NCBI GenBank assembly: GCA_032158295.1
Contig: CM063244.1
Span: forward strand, 9,886,376 to 9,950,375
Direction: 5' to 3'
Source: Pycnopodia helianthoides
Lineage: Eukaryota; Echinodermata; Asteroidea; Forcipulatida; Asteriidae
DNA length: 64,000 bases
A model generated the notes under the pieces. That model made no database searches. It was not told the origin of the DNA and worked only from the letters and a program-made list of their open reading frames with translations. Position numbers and translations under genes: made by a program. Every line of letters begins with the position of its first letter. The stretch's first letter is position 1. This document shows positions 1 through 15,000 of this stretch, piece by piece.

Positions 1-148
1 CCAATAAGGCAATAAACCAAGTTAGGCCCATTCAAATAAAGAATGACCAACAATGGTTGGCAATCATTATGGACACCAGGAGGTTTCTTGAAGCAGAAAG
101 TGTCTCCCTAAAGGACTGGAAGATAAGGCAAACCCTGGAGTTTCTCAC

Positions 149-3100
149 CAACTTAAAGTCCTTAATCTTGAGGAGCACCACGGCATTTTGCGGGATGGCC
201 TGTTTGCATGCAACGCAGATTTGGGGCTCTTCATCCTCTGTTAGCTTTGCTGGGACAGGGTACATGAACTTCTCCTGGAAACAAACGACAGAGGGAATCG
301 GTAGAGTTAATGTGGGTTATAGATGGTTCAAAATAGACGCCATCTTTACGGGCAAATTGCCATCTGGCTTTTGCAGACGCGTCAAGTGCTCGAATTATTA
401 AAGCAGCCGTGTTGTTCACTAACCAATCAAGCAAAGAGTTTTGTGAAATGCGCGCGTGCTGCACGCCATTCTCAAGCGAAACGCATGACTGCATGTTCCT
501 AATTGCCTGTAAAGATGGCCAATTTACGTCATATTGCAACCTATCTATTGATATCTGATCAAGGTTAATATCTTGCGTCAAAAGGTGGGTTTCGGCGAGG
601 AAGAAGGTGCCAGAAACTCCTCCATCTGGGCAGAGAAAGTTCTTTTGGTTTGTATTTTTCCTTTTTCCTGGATGGCTTTAGTAAGAGTGGGATACACCAC
701 ATCGCCCATCACATGTTTACAAAAAGACACACAGAGCCTGGACTTCCTTCAGTCACAATTTGCACACAGTTCAATGGAAGAAAACCATAAATTCTAACAT
801 TTTATGGACATGCAGTGCACAACTTGTATCATCTTTCGATATGAAGGGAGGCCGTCTCTAAACTAGTGCAGCTTTTAGTATTTACTTTTTTACAACACTT
901 GAACTTATGATGAAATTATGACGCAAAAAGTAAACCTTTCTAGTTGACAATGCAGTAACTTGCCAGCCAGGAAATGCCCCGGCATGTACCAAGTCACTTT
1001 TTTCGTAATCAATGTAAGGTTGTGTCTGACTTGGCGACTATGGCTATGATGGCTGTAGCTGTTGCTAAGGGTGTTGCTTAGGGTATCCTACAGCCTCGCT
1101 ACCATGGGCAGCCTGCCGTATCGACACCTCTCGTCACTAACCCCTGGTAGGGATGTACTGAAAAAGAACGCTGATTGGCTCCCAAAAGTGACTACTTTGC
1201 GTGCACGCTTGTTAAAAAATTCCGAGCGCTTGTATGGCGCTTGTAGAACGCTTAGTACGTGCGTGTGAAAATGCAAGAATTTCAACGCGATTCCATTTCA
1301 AATGAATCATGTTTTGACACTGTCACCCTAAACTGCTAGAGTTAGACATATCACAAGATCAAAGAAGAATGAGAGGGGACAAGGGCCCAATTTCATGGCT
1401 CTGCTTACCGTAAGCAAAGAATCGGCGCTTGCGGAAGCAGGGAATTCTGCACTTACGTCAAGCGTATTTCACGGGTTAGCGGGGATTTTCGGCTTGTGCG
1501 CGTGCGTACTCCACGTTACTAGGCATTCTACGCTTACACAGCTAGTGCAGAAATTCGGCGCTTGAACAGTAAGCGGAGAATGGTCACCGCAAGCGCAGAA
1601 TTCGGCGGTAAGCAGAGCCATGAAATTGGGCCCAGTTGCTCTTTGACTTTTGGCCTCTTTTGCAAGTTACCATACTTGAGTGGGCGCGTAGAGTGGATCG
1701 GCCACAGGCCTTATTAAAATGTGCTGGATTCGAGCACATTTTAATGAACCAATTCCAGGGGTTATGAGCGAGCAAGGCATGCTGGACAAAATGGCACGAC
1801 GAGATCGATCACCCCTGGGAATGAGGTTGGGTATCCTATGCTTCAGTGCATGTTGACATGTTGACGATCAAGCTACAGCCAGACTAGGATATAATTCACC
1901 ATGCCATTGATGGAGTCTCTCCTACAAAACACAATCGCTTCAGGATGAAATAAACTTGAAACGTACCTTTGCGGGACACAGACTTAAAAACTGCAGAAAC
2001 CTGGAATTCAGGACAAGGCTTTTCTTGGCTCGAGTCAAGGCAACGTAGACCATATTGAGCTCATCCGTCTGAATAGCGCCCAATGAATCTGTCGAGTCAA
2101 AGTGAGATATACGATTTTAGAGCCAATGATCGAGCTGAAAGGTAGGGTCATAGCGTGGTTTTCGTCAACGTAATGCTGATTTATTGGCAAAAATATCAAG
2201 AAAGAGACAATAAAAGTCACATGTGAAAGTTTCAGCTGAATACAGCGTCTACTTGCTGAGAAAACAGCATAGCACTGGTAATTTCACAAGAACGTTAAAT
2301 CCATCCACGCGAGGTGACAGAGGGTGCCAACCATGTCTGTGGCCGCAACATTCACGAACGAACACCAACCCTCAGAAATCTAAGAAACTAATATTTTCAA
2401 ATGTTTTGGGCTGAAAAATTATCCAAACCATATTTCTTCGAACGGAATCCTTTCTCAAAATAAGTTTATATTATCAACAGCTGCAGTGCTTCTCACACAG
2501 TAAGTTTTCAGGGGCGTTAACTTTTGGAGTATTTACCAATTGACCCTACCTTTAACAACAAAAACAGACAATAAATCTTGATAATCAGGGATGAGATTTA
2601 TATCCGACTAAAAGTTCTGGGCCCAATTTCATGGCTCTACGTTACCATCAGCAAATAATCAGCGCTTACGGAAGCAGGGAATTCTGTACTTACGTCAAGC
2701 ATATTTCACGAGTTAGCAGGAAATTGTCGCTTGTGCACGTGCGTACTCCAAGTAATACTAGGCCTATTGTCCTTACACAGCTACCGCTAGCACAGAATGG
2801 TGATCGCTAAGCGCAGAATTCGGCGGTAAACAGAGCCATGATTGTAGGCTCCTAACTTTTGGAGGCATGCTGGAAAGTTGACAGTTCAGCGTTTCAGTAG
2901 CCCCATGGAGTTGAAAATCTCAAGAAGCTTTTGGGAAACAGAATCTTAAGCATTAGAAAACTAGATCAAAGAGCGCCATGTTTTGGTTTTGTTTGGTAAA
3001 AATAACAGCAATTTTTTCTCTAGGCACTGAAAAGTCTGAATTCAGAAATAAAAAAGTCTGAAATTTCTCATCCCTGTTATGGACAGACTGTCACAAAAAA

Positions 3101-6100
3101 AAACCATCAGGGTGGAATGTTAATAAAATTAGTAAGCGCATAAAGGTTACCGGCGACAATTCCTTTTATCACCATAAGGATAAAAGGCCTTATACTCAGC
3201 GTAACATTACATTGTACAGTGTACACAGCATGTTCCAGGCTTACCCGCAGGGCATCTACTTTGCGTTCTTTTGCAAGCAATTAATTTGTTGTTTTCCCTG
3301 TGCATCCACTGCATAGTGTCCCAAACTCATTACTGGGTTTCTGGGTCATGCTGTGTTGCAATTGAAGTAGCAAATCAATGTATAACATTGTTTTGTTTTA
3401 ACCAATCAAAGTGGTTGCCGGCGCATCAGAAGTTTTGTTTTGGCGGGCTTGTATTTTATCTTTCACTTTGTCACAGTCATTCTTTTTGAATAGATGTTTT
3501 TAATTTTTCCCACCGCCATCCCACTCACACTCCACCTATTATTTTGGCACTATTTTCATAGTGGCTGTTTTGCTGCAATGGCACAATTGGAAGGGTTCAG
3601 ACAGCCATTTACCCCGATTTTGGCATTTATTTAACAACCTGTAATAATTATATACACCAATGGAATTTGTTCATTTGTTTTGGTACGGTTGCCATGGCGC
3701 TCACAAGTTTCAGGAGGCTATGATTCCGACTGAGGTTTCATCGGTGGAAGCGCAACTGTATCCTTTGACTCTGTGTAGTTAAACAGTGTTATATTAAGGG
3801 AATAAAAGGGTAGTGACGCGGTCTTAACCGGCCGTTTAAAACCGGCAGGGTCGTGGCCGTGTGATAAAGGACCGAGCCGAAGGCGAGGTCCTTTATCGCA
3901 CTGCCACGGCCCTGCAAGGTTTTAAACGGCCGGTTAAGACCAAGTCACTACTCTTATTCCCATTCATAAATGCCCTTTTTGTTAAAAAGCGTAATATTGT
4001 TGGGAAAAATCTCAACTTTTCTGTTAACTTTCATTTCCTGTCATGTCCTCGAGCCCTATTTCGCGAAGGATATACATGCCACACTCAACAGTTGTGCGTA
4101 CGCGGGCGTCATAACACTAACATGTTTTTAGATTGAATACCAATATGATTGTGTTGATTGCGTTTCGCGTAAATTAGCGCCTGCGTGTAACCTTGCGCGC
4201 CACAGGTGTGTTTAAACACTACTAGCCGGTGTTATATCGTCCGTTTAAACACCCCCACGTGACGTCCTCTCGTCCAATCAAAATGGATAAACTGTACCAA
4301 GTATTTATGAATGTCAACTTAATAATTTCTACAAAACACAGTAAAGTTGATCTGGTGTAGGCCTACACAAATTATATTGGGTTTATGGCTGACATAGGCA
4401 GCTATGTTTTGGGTCAAATTGAACCCAGGTTCGGGTGCAAGTGCATCCTGGTTTGGGTCTGGTGGACCCGGTTTAGGGGTCAGGTGTACCCCGCTTGTTT
4501 TTCTTGTGACCGGTTTGCCCAAGCATTCGGTATCCGGCACAAACAAAGTCGGTTGGTTTTCAGACTGTGGCAACAGTTCAAAAACTTGTGTCTTGTTTGT
4601 TTTTTATTGGAGTTTGAGTATAATGCCAAGTCATCAACGTTGTTGTGCATGTATTAGTGATGTTTGAAGCTTTGCATGGTGTGGATTAAAAAAATTAATC
4701 GTTGCAAGTACAACTTGCGAGTACGACTATGTATAAATCTCTTAACCACTTCACATAACATGGAATGACATGTATACCCGCCAAATTTTACCTGCCTACA
4801 GACCACGTTTTTTAAAGCCCTGAAAAACTTAAAAGCGCCCTCAATATTTTGCTGCCAGTCAGGCAGCCAACATAAATATCCAACTGGACATTCCATTTTG
4901 TAGTGTGCACAGGTATGCCCCTACCTTGCTACGGTTCATTTCAGCCGTACAAAGAGGGACAAAAGGTACTGGAAATAATGTACATAATCTCTCTTTTTAT
5001 CTTGGGTTATTGGGTAATCCCCGATTCCAGACCTTTGTCCTTTTGTTATACAAATGTGGCACACAAGAATGGACAGGCTGCCACCATTGTAGGTAATTAT
5101 TTTCGGCTCAATAGAAGGCAAGTCAGAGCATCCTGAGATTCTAGCATACCATGGCAGATTATCAGCTATGGCATACGGCCAAGGCTCTGTGATTCACGGT
5201 GTGTGCCTACTCATATTTTCTCACACAACAACAACAAATCTTGCTGCTTATTATGAGAACCGTTGTTGTCTTTCCTTAGTCAAGTCAGGGTTTCATTGTG
5301 GCAAGGATATTTTCGAAGGAAAACCGTTACTCCAGAAGCTCCGAAATGTCCTGAAAAATAATACAGCTCATGATTACGGAAAATGTTTGGAATATCAACG
5401 TGAATTGGTTAAGGGAGGAGTGTTGGCTCTGAAAAGAGCCATTGGTATTGTCCTCCGCCATGCTGTAGAACACTGTCTGAAATGTTGAGACCTTACAAAT
5501 GACTCTTCTCAGAGCCACCACTACTCCAACGAGATTTAAGCACATGGTGTTACTGCAAACTTACGCGCAGTATCTGTTTGCACCGTGCATAGCTTCAAGT
5601 TTTACATGACCAATCCTACACTACATTCCAACATACTTTGTCTGCTTGCGTTGATAGCAAAGTCATCGGTGATCTTCACAGTATCAAATTCTAGTCCCTT
5701 GCTCTTGTGCACTGTGCTAAGAACAAAAGCTGCGAAAAAGAGAGGACAAAAATGAACAAAATCTTATTTTTCAAAACTAGCGGATTATTCCTTTAAAGAG
5801 GAGCTCCAAGGTCGAATTCAGTTTTGTGATCCACTTTCCAATAGATGGAGTCCTGATGAAAATGAGGGGGAAAATGATAAGTCTCTCTCTATAAGGCTAG
5901 ATAGCTCAGTTGGTAGAGCGTCGGAATGTTAATCCGGAGGTCGTTGGTTCAAATCCTGCTCTAGTCAATTTTTCTTTGTTCACCCCCAAACTAAGTCTCT
6001 ATCCTCACGTTACAATGGTATAAAATGCCACTGTGTTTGATACCCAGTGTTTGAAGTTGTCTGACCTTGGGTTAAGGGAAATCGGGTTGGCAAAGTGGTT

Positions 6101-9039
6101 TCTTTCCTCGCCTTCCACCTCTAAGATCCCCCGTTCAAATCCTGCTAGGGGCACTATGTGGAATGGGTTTTCAGTCCCTACCAGATTGTGTGCGTTTTCC
6201 TTGAAATAACTCTCCGGAGTTTTTCCTCCCACATCTAAAAATGAAACTTCCTTCCTTGTCTTGTCTCCATGGGGCTCTTGACTAGTATAGTGATTAAGTT
6301 CGCTTTTCAGAGAATCCTTGGCTTCACATGCAGAATTAATAAATGACTTTGCAGGACACTCCCACAGGCCTGGGATTCCATCTTTGAGAGGGCAAGGCCG
6401 TTTTCATTTTGCAAAAGGCACTTTCCATTGGAAAATCTAAAAGTCTATGAGAAACTTCTGAAGGGGCACCAAGGCCAAGACCAGGGGCAACAAAGGCCAC
6501 GGCCTCCGTGGCCTCTGTGTAATTCCAAGCCTTCTTTACTCCAGGTTTATCCAAGTATAGCCCATTAAAAGCTGCAAATGGACTGTTTTACTGAAAACTG
6601 AAGACTGAAGGCCCAAACTAATTCAATCAAAATGAAGACGTCTACAAACCTGCTAAGCTTTCATGTCTGGTTCTACTCTGAATAAGCTTGACGAGTTCAG
6701 GAATCTTGATGTTATACTGCTCCACAATACGGATCTTATTGAGCAGATCGATTTCTTCCGTCTGATTTGCATACTCCTTCAGGGAAGCTATCGACCCATG
6801 ATGCTGGACTAGTTGATTCTTGATATCAACTCTCGCTGTCGGAAAAATGTTAGAAAATCTAATAATTGTGACCCTCCGTGCCAAAACCAGACAGTTCCCG
6901 CCAAAATTCAAACCCGGGTTTATCAACCCCTAAAAAATAGGTGACAAATAATAAGAGCTTTCAAATAACACAAAATCTAGGCTTATAAAATTGTCCATTA
7001 TGAACTAAAGTATTTTTTTTTTAATACTACGTATTTGGGACAAATTTTGGGGGTTATTATGATGGATGTTTTTTTAAAACACTTTGTAGTCACGTCTGAA
7101 TCGTCATTACTGCCCCAAAATTGCCCAACAAGGGCGAAATGTCCTTTCAGGCAAAGAATCCTCCCCATAAGTACATTGTGAAATATTATACACGTATGGA
7201 CTGACAATGAGGTCACTAGTGCATGCCTATATGCACCCAAAGGGTTGTGAGTGACCAGAAGAGGGTCCGGAGGAAAACAGGACCCTCACTCACAGGCTAG
7301 AGGGGGATAGATGTGCACTGCAGTGACTGAATTACGCCAGTCCTTGTTTTCAATTTTTGGCTTCACATACTTCAGTCAAAAACATGAAAAAAGACACCCC
7401 CCCAAAAAAAAAACCCCAAAACAAAACCATGGTTTCTAAACTAGACTGTTTTAATTAAACAATTAACTCATGAGTAAGTCAACCATAAGCAGTTCAACAA
7501 GGGAAACTTTTGAATGCTAGGTTGCAGCTGACACACCAGGTAACATTTCGTTGTTTACGTATGTTCTAAGCATGCGCACATTGCCAAGAACAATGGATTT
7601 ACCTTGTAAGTCTACTGCCACCTAGCGTCCCAAAAGTCCTCCATTGAAGGAACCCTTTTAGTTTCCCTTAGATTGTTTTTTTTATTACTTACTGTTCACT
7701 AATCATATCATGAGAGGGCGCTGTGACCAGTCAAAATGTTTGAGTATATTGCCAGCTTCCAGAACTCTTGCAAACTTACGCACACGCGATGTCGCAACGT
7801 GCGTCCATCCAGTTCGTGGCGGTGCAAATTCATGCATGAGCTTATTGAACCCTATGTTGTGTTTCAGCCAATCAGAACCAGCGAGACGTGTTTATAGTTA
7901 ACTTTTTTTAAGTAAGGCATTTTCCATAAGCGTCAATCTTTTGCTAATGGGTAGTAAGTTAATGATTTTTTTTTTCCTATTCCCTACTTACCTGACTGTG
8001 GCAGCTGTAGCTGGTAGATATCAAGAATCATATCCATACCATACCCCTCTATGCCCTGAATGTGTAGATTCAAATGTATATCTCAATAACAACCAACAAT
8101 GTGTGGATCAAAGTATCAAAATTAGAACAAGGTGTGGATAATATCGTCATCGTTTTCACAAAGTGGCAAATCTGCAACACAACCAAAATTCTGTGTTTGG
8201 AGAATATTGTATTTTGCTGTTTTGGAGTCTGCTTAATTTTTCAAATGTATATCTCAATAACAATCAACAATGTGTGGATCACTTTATGCCCTAAATGTGT
8301 GGATCAAAGTATCCAAATTAGTACAATGTGTGGATGATATTATCATCATTTCCACAAAGTGGCAAATCTGCACCACAACCACAATCAAAGTATCTTAACT
8401 AGAATCAACAATGTGTGGATAATATCCATACCATATCCATCTGTGCCCTGAATATGAATATTATAAAGTATTTCAATAAGAATCAAAAATGTGTGGGTGT
8501 TATCGCTTCATGTCTTAAGTGTACGGTAAATAAATTCAAATTTAATTCAATTCAATTCTTTATTGTCCACTCTTTAAAAAGATAAACATGGAAAATTTAC
8601 ATGTCTAAAATTGATAAAAGCTCCAGAACAGGACAGTAAAATACTTAAACAAAGAAATAGAATAGGAGTTAAGACAACAACAAAATGTTGACATTGCAGT
8701 ACAACATAAAGAGAACATTGACAAGAGTAAAACACCTCACATCACAGCCGCATTCCCCCCCCACACAAACATTGTGATTGGAGACACGAAAAACTTAAGA
8801 CATTAAAAGCTATTGAAAGACTGATAAAAGAACATTGAGAAAGTAGCCAAGCTGGAATCAACAATGTTTGTATTAAATCGATACTATATCCCCGTATGAC
8901 TATGAGTGAATTCTTACCCCAGCGAATGCTATCATGGTGGTAGTGTCTGCTTGTACAATATTGACAGCTTCCCTGAAGAGAGTAACATTGGTCCGAGTGA
9001 TGATGGCAACTTGGCCCAACTTCTTACCGTCTATATGAT
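149..9039 (-). CDS. FBH1: FBH1 exons: motifs V and VI and C-terminal Cys motif
   Basis: 8918-9039 reads GKKLGQVAIITRTNVTLFRE, 6650-6835 includes IRIVEQYNIKIPELVKLIQ, 5637-5729 includes STVHKSKGLEFDTV (motif V), 1967-2068 includes ELNMVYVALTRAKKSLVLN (motif VI), and 149-274 includes EEPQICVACKQAIPQNAV, the first Cys pair of the vertebrate FBH1 C-terminal motif. 1967 and 149 join in phase 0. The second Cys pair expected in the next exon lies beyond the left edge. No exon for the GGIKSFGLDR-type block was found between 6,836 and 8,917, nor for the residues linking motif V to motif VI. Confidence 0.92.
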
Positions 9040-12000
9040 CTGTAGTGTACAACAAAAACACATCAAGTGTTTCCACATCTCTATAGACCCCTTGCACTAG
9101 CTGCCATCGTTGATGAAACGTGCATGCGTGAAAGGCTATCATTGGCTGAGAGTTGTGCGCAGTGCGTGCACACGTGCATGTTTCCATTGTTTTTCATCAA
9201 AAAAAGTGGTCAATAATCATGTGCAATCCATGTATTCCCAACTCGTTCTGTGCCCGGAAGAAGGGCGTAAGGCTCTACACCCTTCTTCCAGGCACACAAA
9301 GTACTTTTTTCCCAGTAACAAAAGGTCAGAATCAATAAAATGGCTCCTGACAAAAAAAGTGGCATTACTGTTCCACTTTTGCTGCTAAAATTACCCCAAA
9401 GAGATGTTTTCTCATTCCCATGCAGAATTGAACTATTCCTATAATGATTTACGAATGGCAGAAAACCGATCAAACTTTCTTGCTCAGTTTTCGAAACACA
9501 ATTTTGCACATTAATTGCTTACGCCCTTTCTCTGGTAACTTTTTGTTACGTCCTTCTTCGTCCTCTCTCCCAATTTCATAGAGCTGCTTATAAGCACAAA
9601 AAGAAGCTAAGCACAACAAAATTATGCTTACCAGAATATGGTTACCAGCCATATATACTACCATTTCTCATGTACAGTCTTACGACTGGCATCCTGCTAA
9701 CTTCTGATTCGCAGAAAACTGTTCACAATATGTTCTGCTTAAGCGGGTCTATGAAATTTGGCTTTTTAATTTTTTCCTCCTGAAATGGAGTATTCTAAAC
9801 TTTACCTTGTGACATTATTCTGAGACATTGCACTCACATGCATCCATAATTGGTATAGTATTTCTTGGGCCAGAAAGGCACCTTCAGAAAACTACACAGG
9901 TATGCAACTTCAGTTCATCAAAAAAAAGAAGAAAGAAAAAAAAGGAGAGCAAACCTGTGTTTTTCAAATTTTCAACGGTACAGCTGAGAAACAAAAAATG
10001 AGGAAATCAACTGGAAAGTTGCATGCCTCAATGTATCTAGCGCTACCAAAGTGATTGTTGTACATGTACATGCAGAGCAGTTTGCTACCTCAATGTAGGC
10101 CTATCTAGCACTACCAAAGTGTTTATTGTACATGTACATGCAGAGCAGTTTGCTACCTCAATGTAGGCCTATCTAGCACTACCAAAGTGTTTGTTGTACA
10201 TGTACATGCAGAGCAGTTTGCTACCTCAATGTAGGCCTATCCAGCACTACCAAAGTGTTTGTTGTACATGTACATGCAGAGCAGTTTGCTACCTCAATGT
10301 AGGCCTATCTAGCACTACCAAAGTGATTGTTGTACATGTACATGCAGAGCAGTTTGCTACCTCAATGTAGGCCTATCTAGCACTACCAAAGTGTTTATTG
10401 TACATGTACATGCAAGCAGTTTGCTACTCAATGTAGGCCTATCTAGCACTACCAAAGTGTTTATTGTACATGTACATGCAAAGCAGTTTGCTACCTCAAT
10501 TTTAGGGCTATCTAGCACTACCAAAGTGTTTATTGTACATGTACATGCAAAGCAGTTTGCTACCCCTAAGTTGCCTGCAATCTTTAACACGTCTCACCAG
10601 ACCCAAAGATCTTGACACAGTATCTAAATACTCCCTCATCAGGGTCTTTCAAATTAATACAAAAATGGAGGAACTCTATAAACGTCATCCTTCCGGTTTA
10701 CCTTGTTGCATTTTCCCGACCAGGATATGTCTGGCTTTCTGTGAAGACCCGTCCAGTCTGCACAGGGCAACACTTCTTACTTTCTGTGAAGACCTCTCCA
10801 GTCTGCACGGGGCAATACTTCTTACTCTGAACATGTCGAACAATGATGCCGATTGGCGATGTTCGGTTTCAATTTTGAGATTCTGATGAGATTCCAGTGT
10901 GCAGTGTGCTATGTAGGCAATGCCAGGACCAAAACGGAATGACTGGAGGCAGAAAAAATACAAGTTAGTTTTGTACATAGTATTTGTATACAGACAATGT
11001 TGTACTCAAATCCGACTTGAGTTAAATTTTTGATGAATCAAACTTGGACTAGAGTCATAATAGTCAGTAACATGACCGTCTGGACTCAGACTAAATATTT
11101 GTTTTGGCTTGAGTGACTCATTTCACGGACTCAGGCTTAACCTTTGTGACTCATGACTCAAGACTCAGATTTGACGCAAATTGCTTATAGGACTTGGGAC
11201 TGCGACTCAACATTGAGGACTCGAATAATTAAGCACTGTGCACTCAGTAAGCCCTGTTGTAAAACACATAGGGTGAGATTCGAACCCCAACCCATCTGCT
11301 AATCAAACATCAGTGTCAAGAAAAACCAAATCATATTCTGGCGTGTTGTGGCCGAGCAGTTGAGAGCACCGGACTCACCAAGCTCTGGTGTTTCTGATTG
11401 GCAGAGTGTGGGTTTGAGTCCTACTCTCGACATTTGTGTCTTTGAGCAAAACACTTTACCATAATTGCTTTGTTCTTCAGATGGGACATTAAACCATAGG
11501 TCCTGAGTACTAGGATTGGTAGTTTTTTGCATTTTGGCGCTGACTGAGCTGCTGCCACTTTTCACTTGCTCTTCAAATGTTCTTGATTTCTCATGTTTGA
11601 TTTCTGATCTTGTTCAAATGTCGACCAAGACCTAACTGTGATATGCTGACACAACTGATGATGTCTTGTTGGCAATCTGATATCTGGAAATTGTGTTTTT
11701 CATCATGATTTTGGCTACATCTGCTTGGATTCAGATTAACTGGTATGTGTGTACATGTGTACATGCCCCACCAGACTTGGTTGTCAAGTCTGACAATCAA
11801 ATGCTAATGACAGACTCAATAGATGACACCACTAAGCCGCTTATCATGAAAGGGAGTTATCCGCATCATCAACCAAGTTCTATACAGCCACCACCTACTT
11901 GTAGCACTCTACATTACAGTCGGACTGAGCTAATCGGCCTAAGAAATGTGGCTACTGGTAAATCGTGGCTACCACCGACAGTGTGCAGTGCCATCAAGGA

Positions 12001-15000
12001 TCTCGGTATTTTTCGCTACAGGAGCAGGCGAGCTGGACGTCATTTACGACGTACCGAATTGTTCCGGTATGCAGCTAGTGAACTTACCCCACAAGAAATC
12101 AACCCAGTGCCTTGCGTTAGTCGTAGACCCAACGTATCATTACACACTAGTCATTCTGGTCCTAACTTGAATAACTTGAGGCATATCGCCCATGAGACAT
12201 ACAGTAAACTCAGTATGCATCTCTGGAATGCAAACTCTATCAGAAACAAATCTACACTCATATGTGACTACATACTTGAACATGACGTTGACATCATGGT
12301 TATTACAGAGTCCTGGTTGAGAAATGATGACTCTGTGGTAATTGGTGAGGCCACACCTCCGGGCTATGTATTCTTAAGCAAGCCACGTAACAGTGATACT
12401 TTTGGTGGTGGTATTGCCATCATCTTCAAAAAACTACTGAATTTATCCTTCGCCGAGTCCAGCTTAAGCTCAAAAGAATCATTTGAACTTGCCTACATCA
12501 CTGATCCCTCAAAACAGTTTCGTTTATTTGCAATTTACAGACCGCCCCCGTCACCAAGGAATGGCCTGACCACTTCAACATTTTTGTCCGAGTTCAGTGA
12601 TTTCCTGGTTGAAATATCCCCTCTCTCTGGAAATCACCTGATTTTAGGGGATTTCAACGTACACTTGGATACCCCAAATAAACCTGATGTTGCTCAATTT
12701 CTGACATTGCTTGTTGATCATGGCCTACTGCAACATGTTCAAGGGCTGACCCACAAATACGGGCATACCCTTGATCTTGTGATTTCACGCCAAACAGATA
12801 CCCTTGTGCAAAACTGTAAAAACTTGGACAAGCTATACTCAGATCACCATGTGATTAATTGCATCATTGATCGTGCCAAACCCACCCAACAGTTGCAATC
12901 GAAGACAAGAAACTACCGTACCATCGACACCGATGCTTTTACCAATGATCTTACTCAATCTCTTGAGTTGTTCCCAAATGACAGTAGTACCAGTGACCAG
13001 GTTCTATTCTACTATAACGCGGTTCGAAGTATTCTTGACGATCATTGCCCATTCAAGAAAAAAACACACAGGCTCAAGCCCTGCCAACCATGGTATACTA
13101 ATGATATTCACATTGCCACACGCAACCGCAGAAAATTTGAAAGAAAATGGCACAAAACTAAACATCCTGATGACCGGCAAAACTACATGAGTCAGATTCA
13201 TTCATTAACTAAGCTCATTCGTCGTGAAAAATCAACTTACTTCAAGGCTCAGCTTTCATCTGCTGACACGAAAAACTGTGTTTAAAACAATCAATTCATT
13301 GCTTAACAAAGGAGCTGCTGCCCTTCCATCTGGCCAATCCTTGAAACTATTGAGTGACCGGTTCTCCGCTTTCTTCAAGGACAAGATTGTAAAAATACGC
13401 ACTAATATCAAGTGTTCGCTCGACTGTACCCCTGAACCTGTTTCCCTCCATGTTGATTGCCCAGCACAAGTACCTCAACTCTCTGAGTTCACCCTCGCTG
13501 ATGATGACGAGTTCCTTAGACTTGTCAGCAAATCAACTAACAAGTCATGTGGGTTGGACCCTCTCCCAACATGGATGCTGAAACAAAATGCCGTCACTCT
13601 CCTCCCTGCATTGGTTTCCATTGTGAATAGTTCACTTTCCTCAGGTTCTTTTCCATCAAGCCTCAAGGAAGCCATTGTTTCACCAATTTTAAAGAAACCT
13701 AGGTTGGACACAGACAATCTAAAAAACTATAGACCGGTTTCCAATGTGGCTTTTCTTTCAAAACTCATTGAAAAGGTTGTTTTAAGTCACATCAATCATT
13801 CATCTTTGTACAAATGTGTTTGATCGGAAGTTTCAGTCTGCCTACAGGTCTGGCCACAGCACGGAGACGGCACTGTTGAGAATCAAGAGCGACATATTGC
13901 GTGCTCTTGATGATCGACAGGCTGTCTTCTTGGTGTTGCTAGATATGTCGGCGGCTTTCGAACCATTGATTATGCTTCTCTCTTAGACAGATTATCTAAT
14001 GTATTTGGGCTAACAGGTCATGTTTTACAGTGGTTCCATTCATACCTAGTTGGTTGCACCAATCAAGTTAAGGTTGCTAGTGAGCTATCTGAACCACAAC
14101 TACTGGAGTTTGGTTTACCACAAGGCTCTGTTGTAGGGCCTCAGCTGTTCTCCCTATTTACTTATCCTCTCGCCACCATTATTCAACGTTTTCAGCATGT
14201 TCGCTACCATTTCTATGCTGATGATACGCAACTGTACATCCAATTTAATCCCGGTAATCCAAGTGAAACAAACCAAGCTCTATCAACATTATCTGAATGC
14301 ATTATGGCCATAAAGCACTGGATGTTAAACATGCTTCAACTGAACGAATCCAAAACTGAGTTCTTTGTCTGTGCCAATACCAGATTTCTCAATTCCTTAT
14401 CTGATGTCTCCCTCCAAGTAGGATCTGAAACCATCCAGGCTTCCACTAAGGTCAGAAATCTTGGAGTAGAGTTTGACCAGACCATGCGTATGTCCAACCA
14501 AGTCAATGCTATTTGTCAATCCGTTAACTTCAATTTACGTAACCTATCACGCATAAGAATGTACATTGATAAACCATCTTGCCATGCTGCTATTAGAGCC
14601 CTTGTAACATCTCGGCTTGATTATGCTAATTCACTTCTCGTTGGGATATCTTCTGCTGACTGTAAACGCCTTCAACTGCTCTAAAACCGTGCTGCCCAAA
14701 CTGATTTACCAGGCTCACAAATATGACAGTGTCACTCCTATCCTTCATGATCTTCAGTGGCTGACAGTCTCCAGCCGAATAAATTTCAAAATACTGACCC
14801 TGGTCTTCAAATGCCTCAATACTGACCCTGCACCTTCATACTTAAAGGAACTAATTCAATTGTACCAGCCAGCCAGAAGCCTCCGATCATCTGCAGATAC
14901 CAAATTACTCGTCATCCCCAAAACCCGTACTGTCACTGGCGACAAAAGCTTCCATGCTGCTGCCCCAAAACTCTGGAACAATTTACCCCACAACATCCGC

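Noticed and set aside
57..581. Frames flanking the leftmost FBH1 exon on both strands
   Set aside because: Only 149-274 on the minus strand matches FBH1; the rest is intron read through or antisense shadow.
5895..5967. Functional tRNA-Asn gene
   Set aside because: The cloverleaf is good, but the flanking target duplication and a second copy with the same tail show a SINE; the T stem also has a mismatch.
7941..8141. 66-residue frame with a signal-peptide-like start and several Cys
   Set aside because: The Cys-containing half lies in a duplicated non-coding repeat (8,063-8,400) and there is no homologue or splice support.
10357..10615. Frames with repeated TINTLVVLD or FIVHVHAKQF
   Set aside because: Translations of the 68-bp minisatellite.
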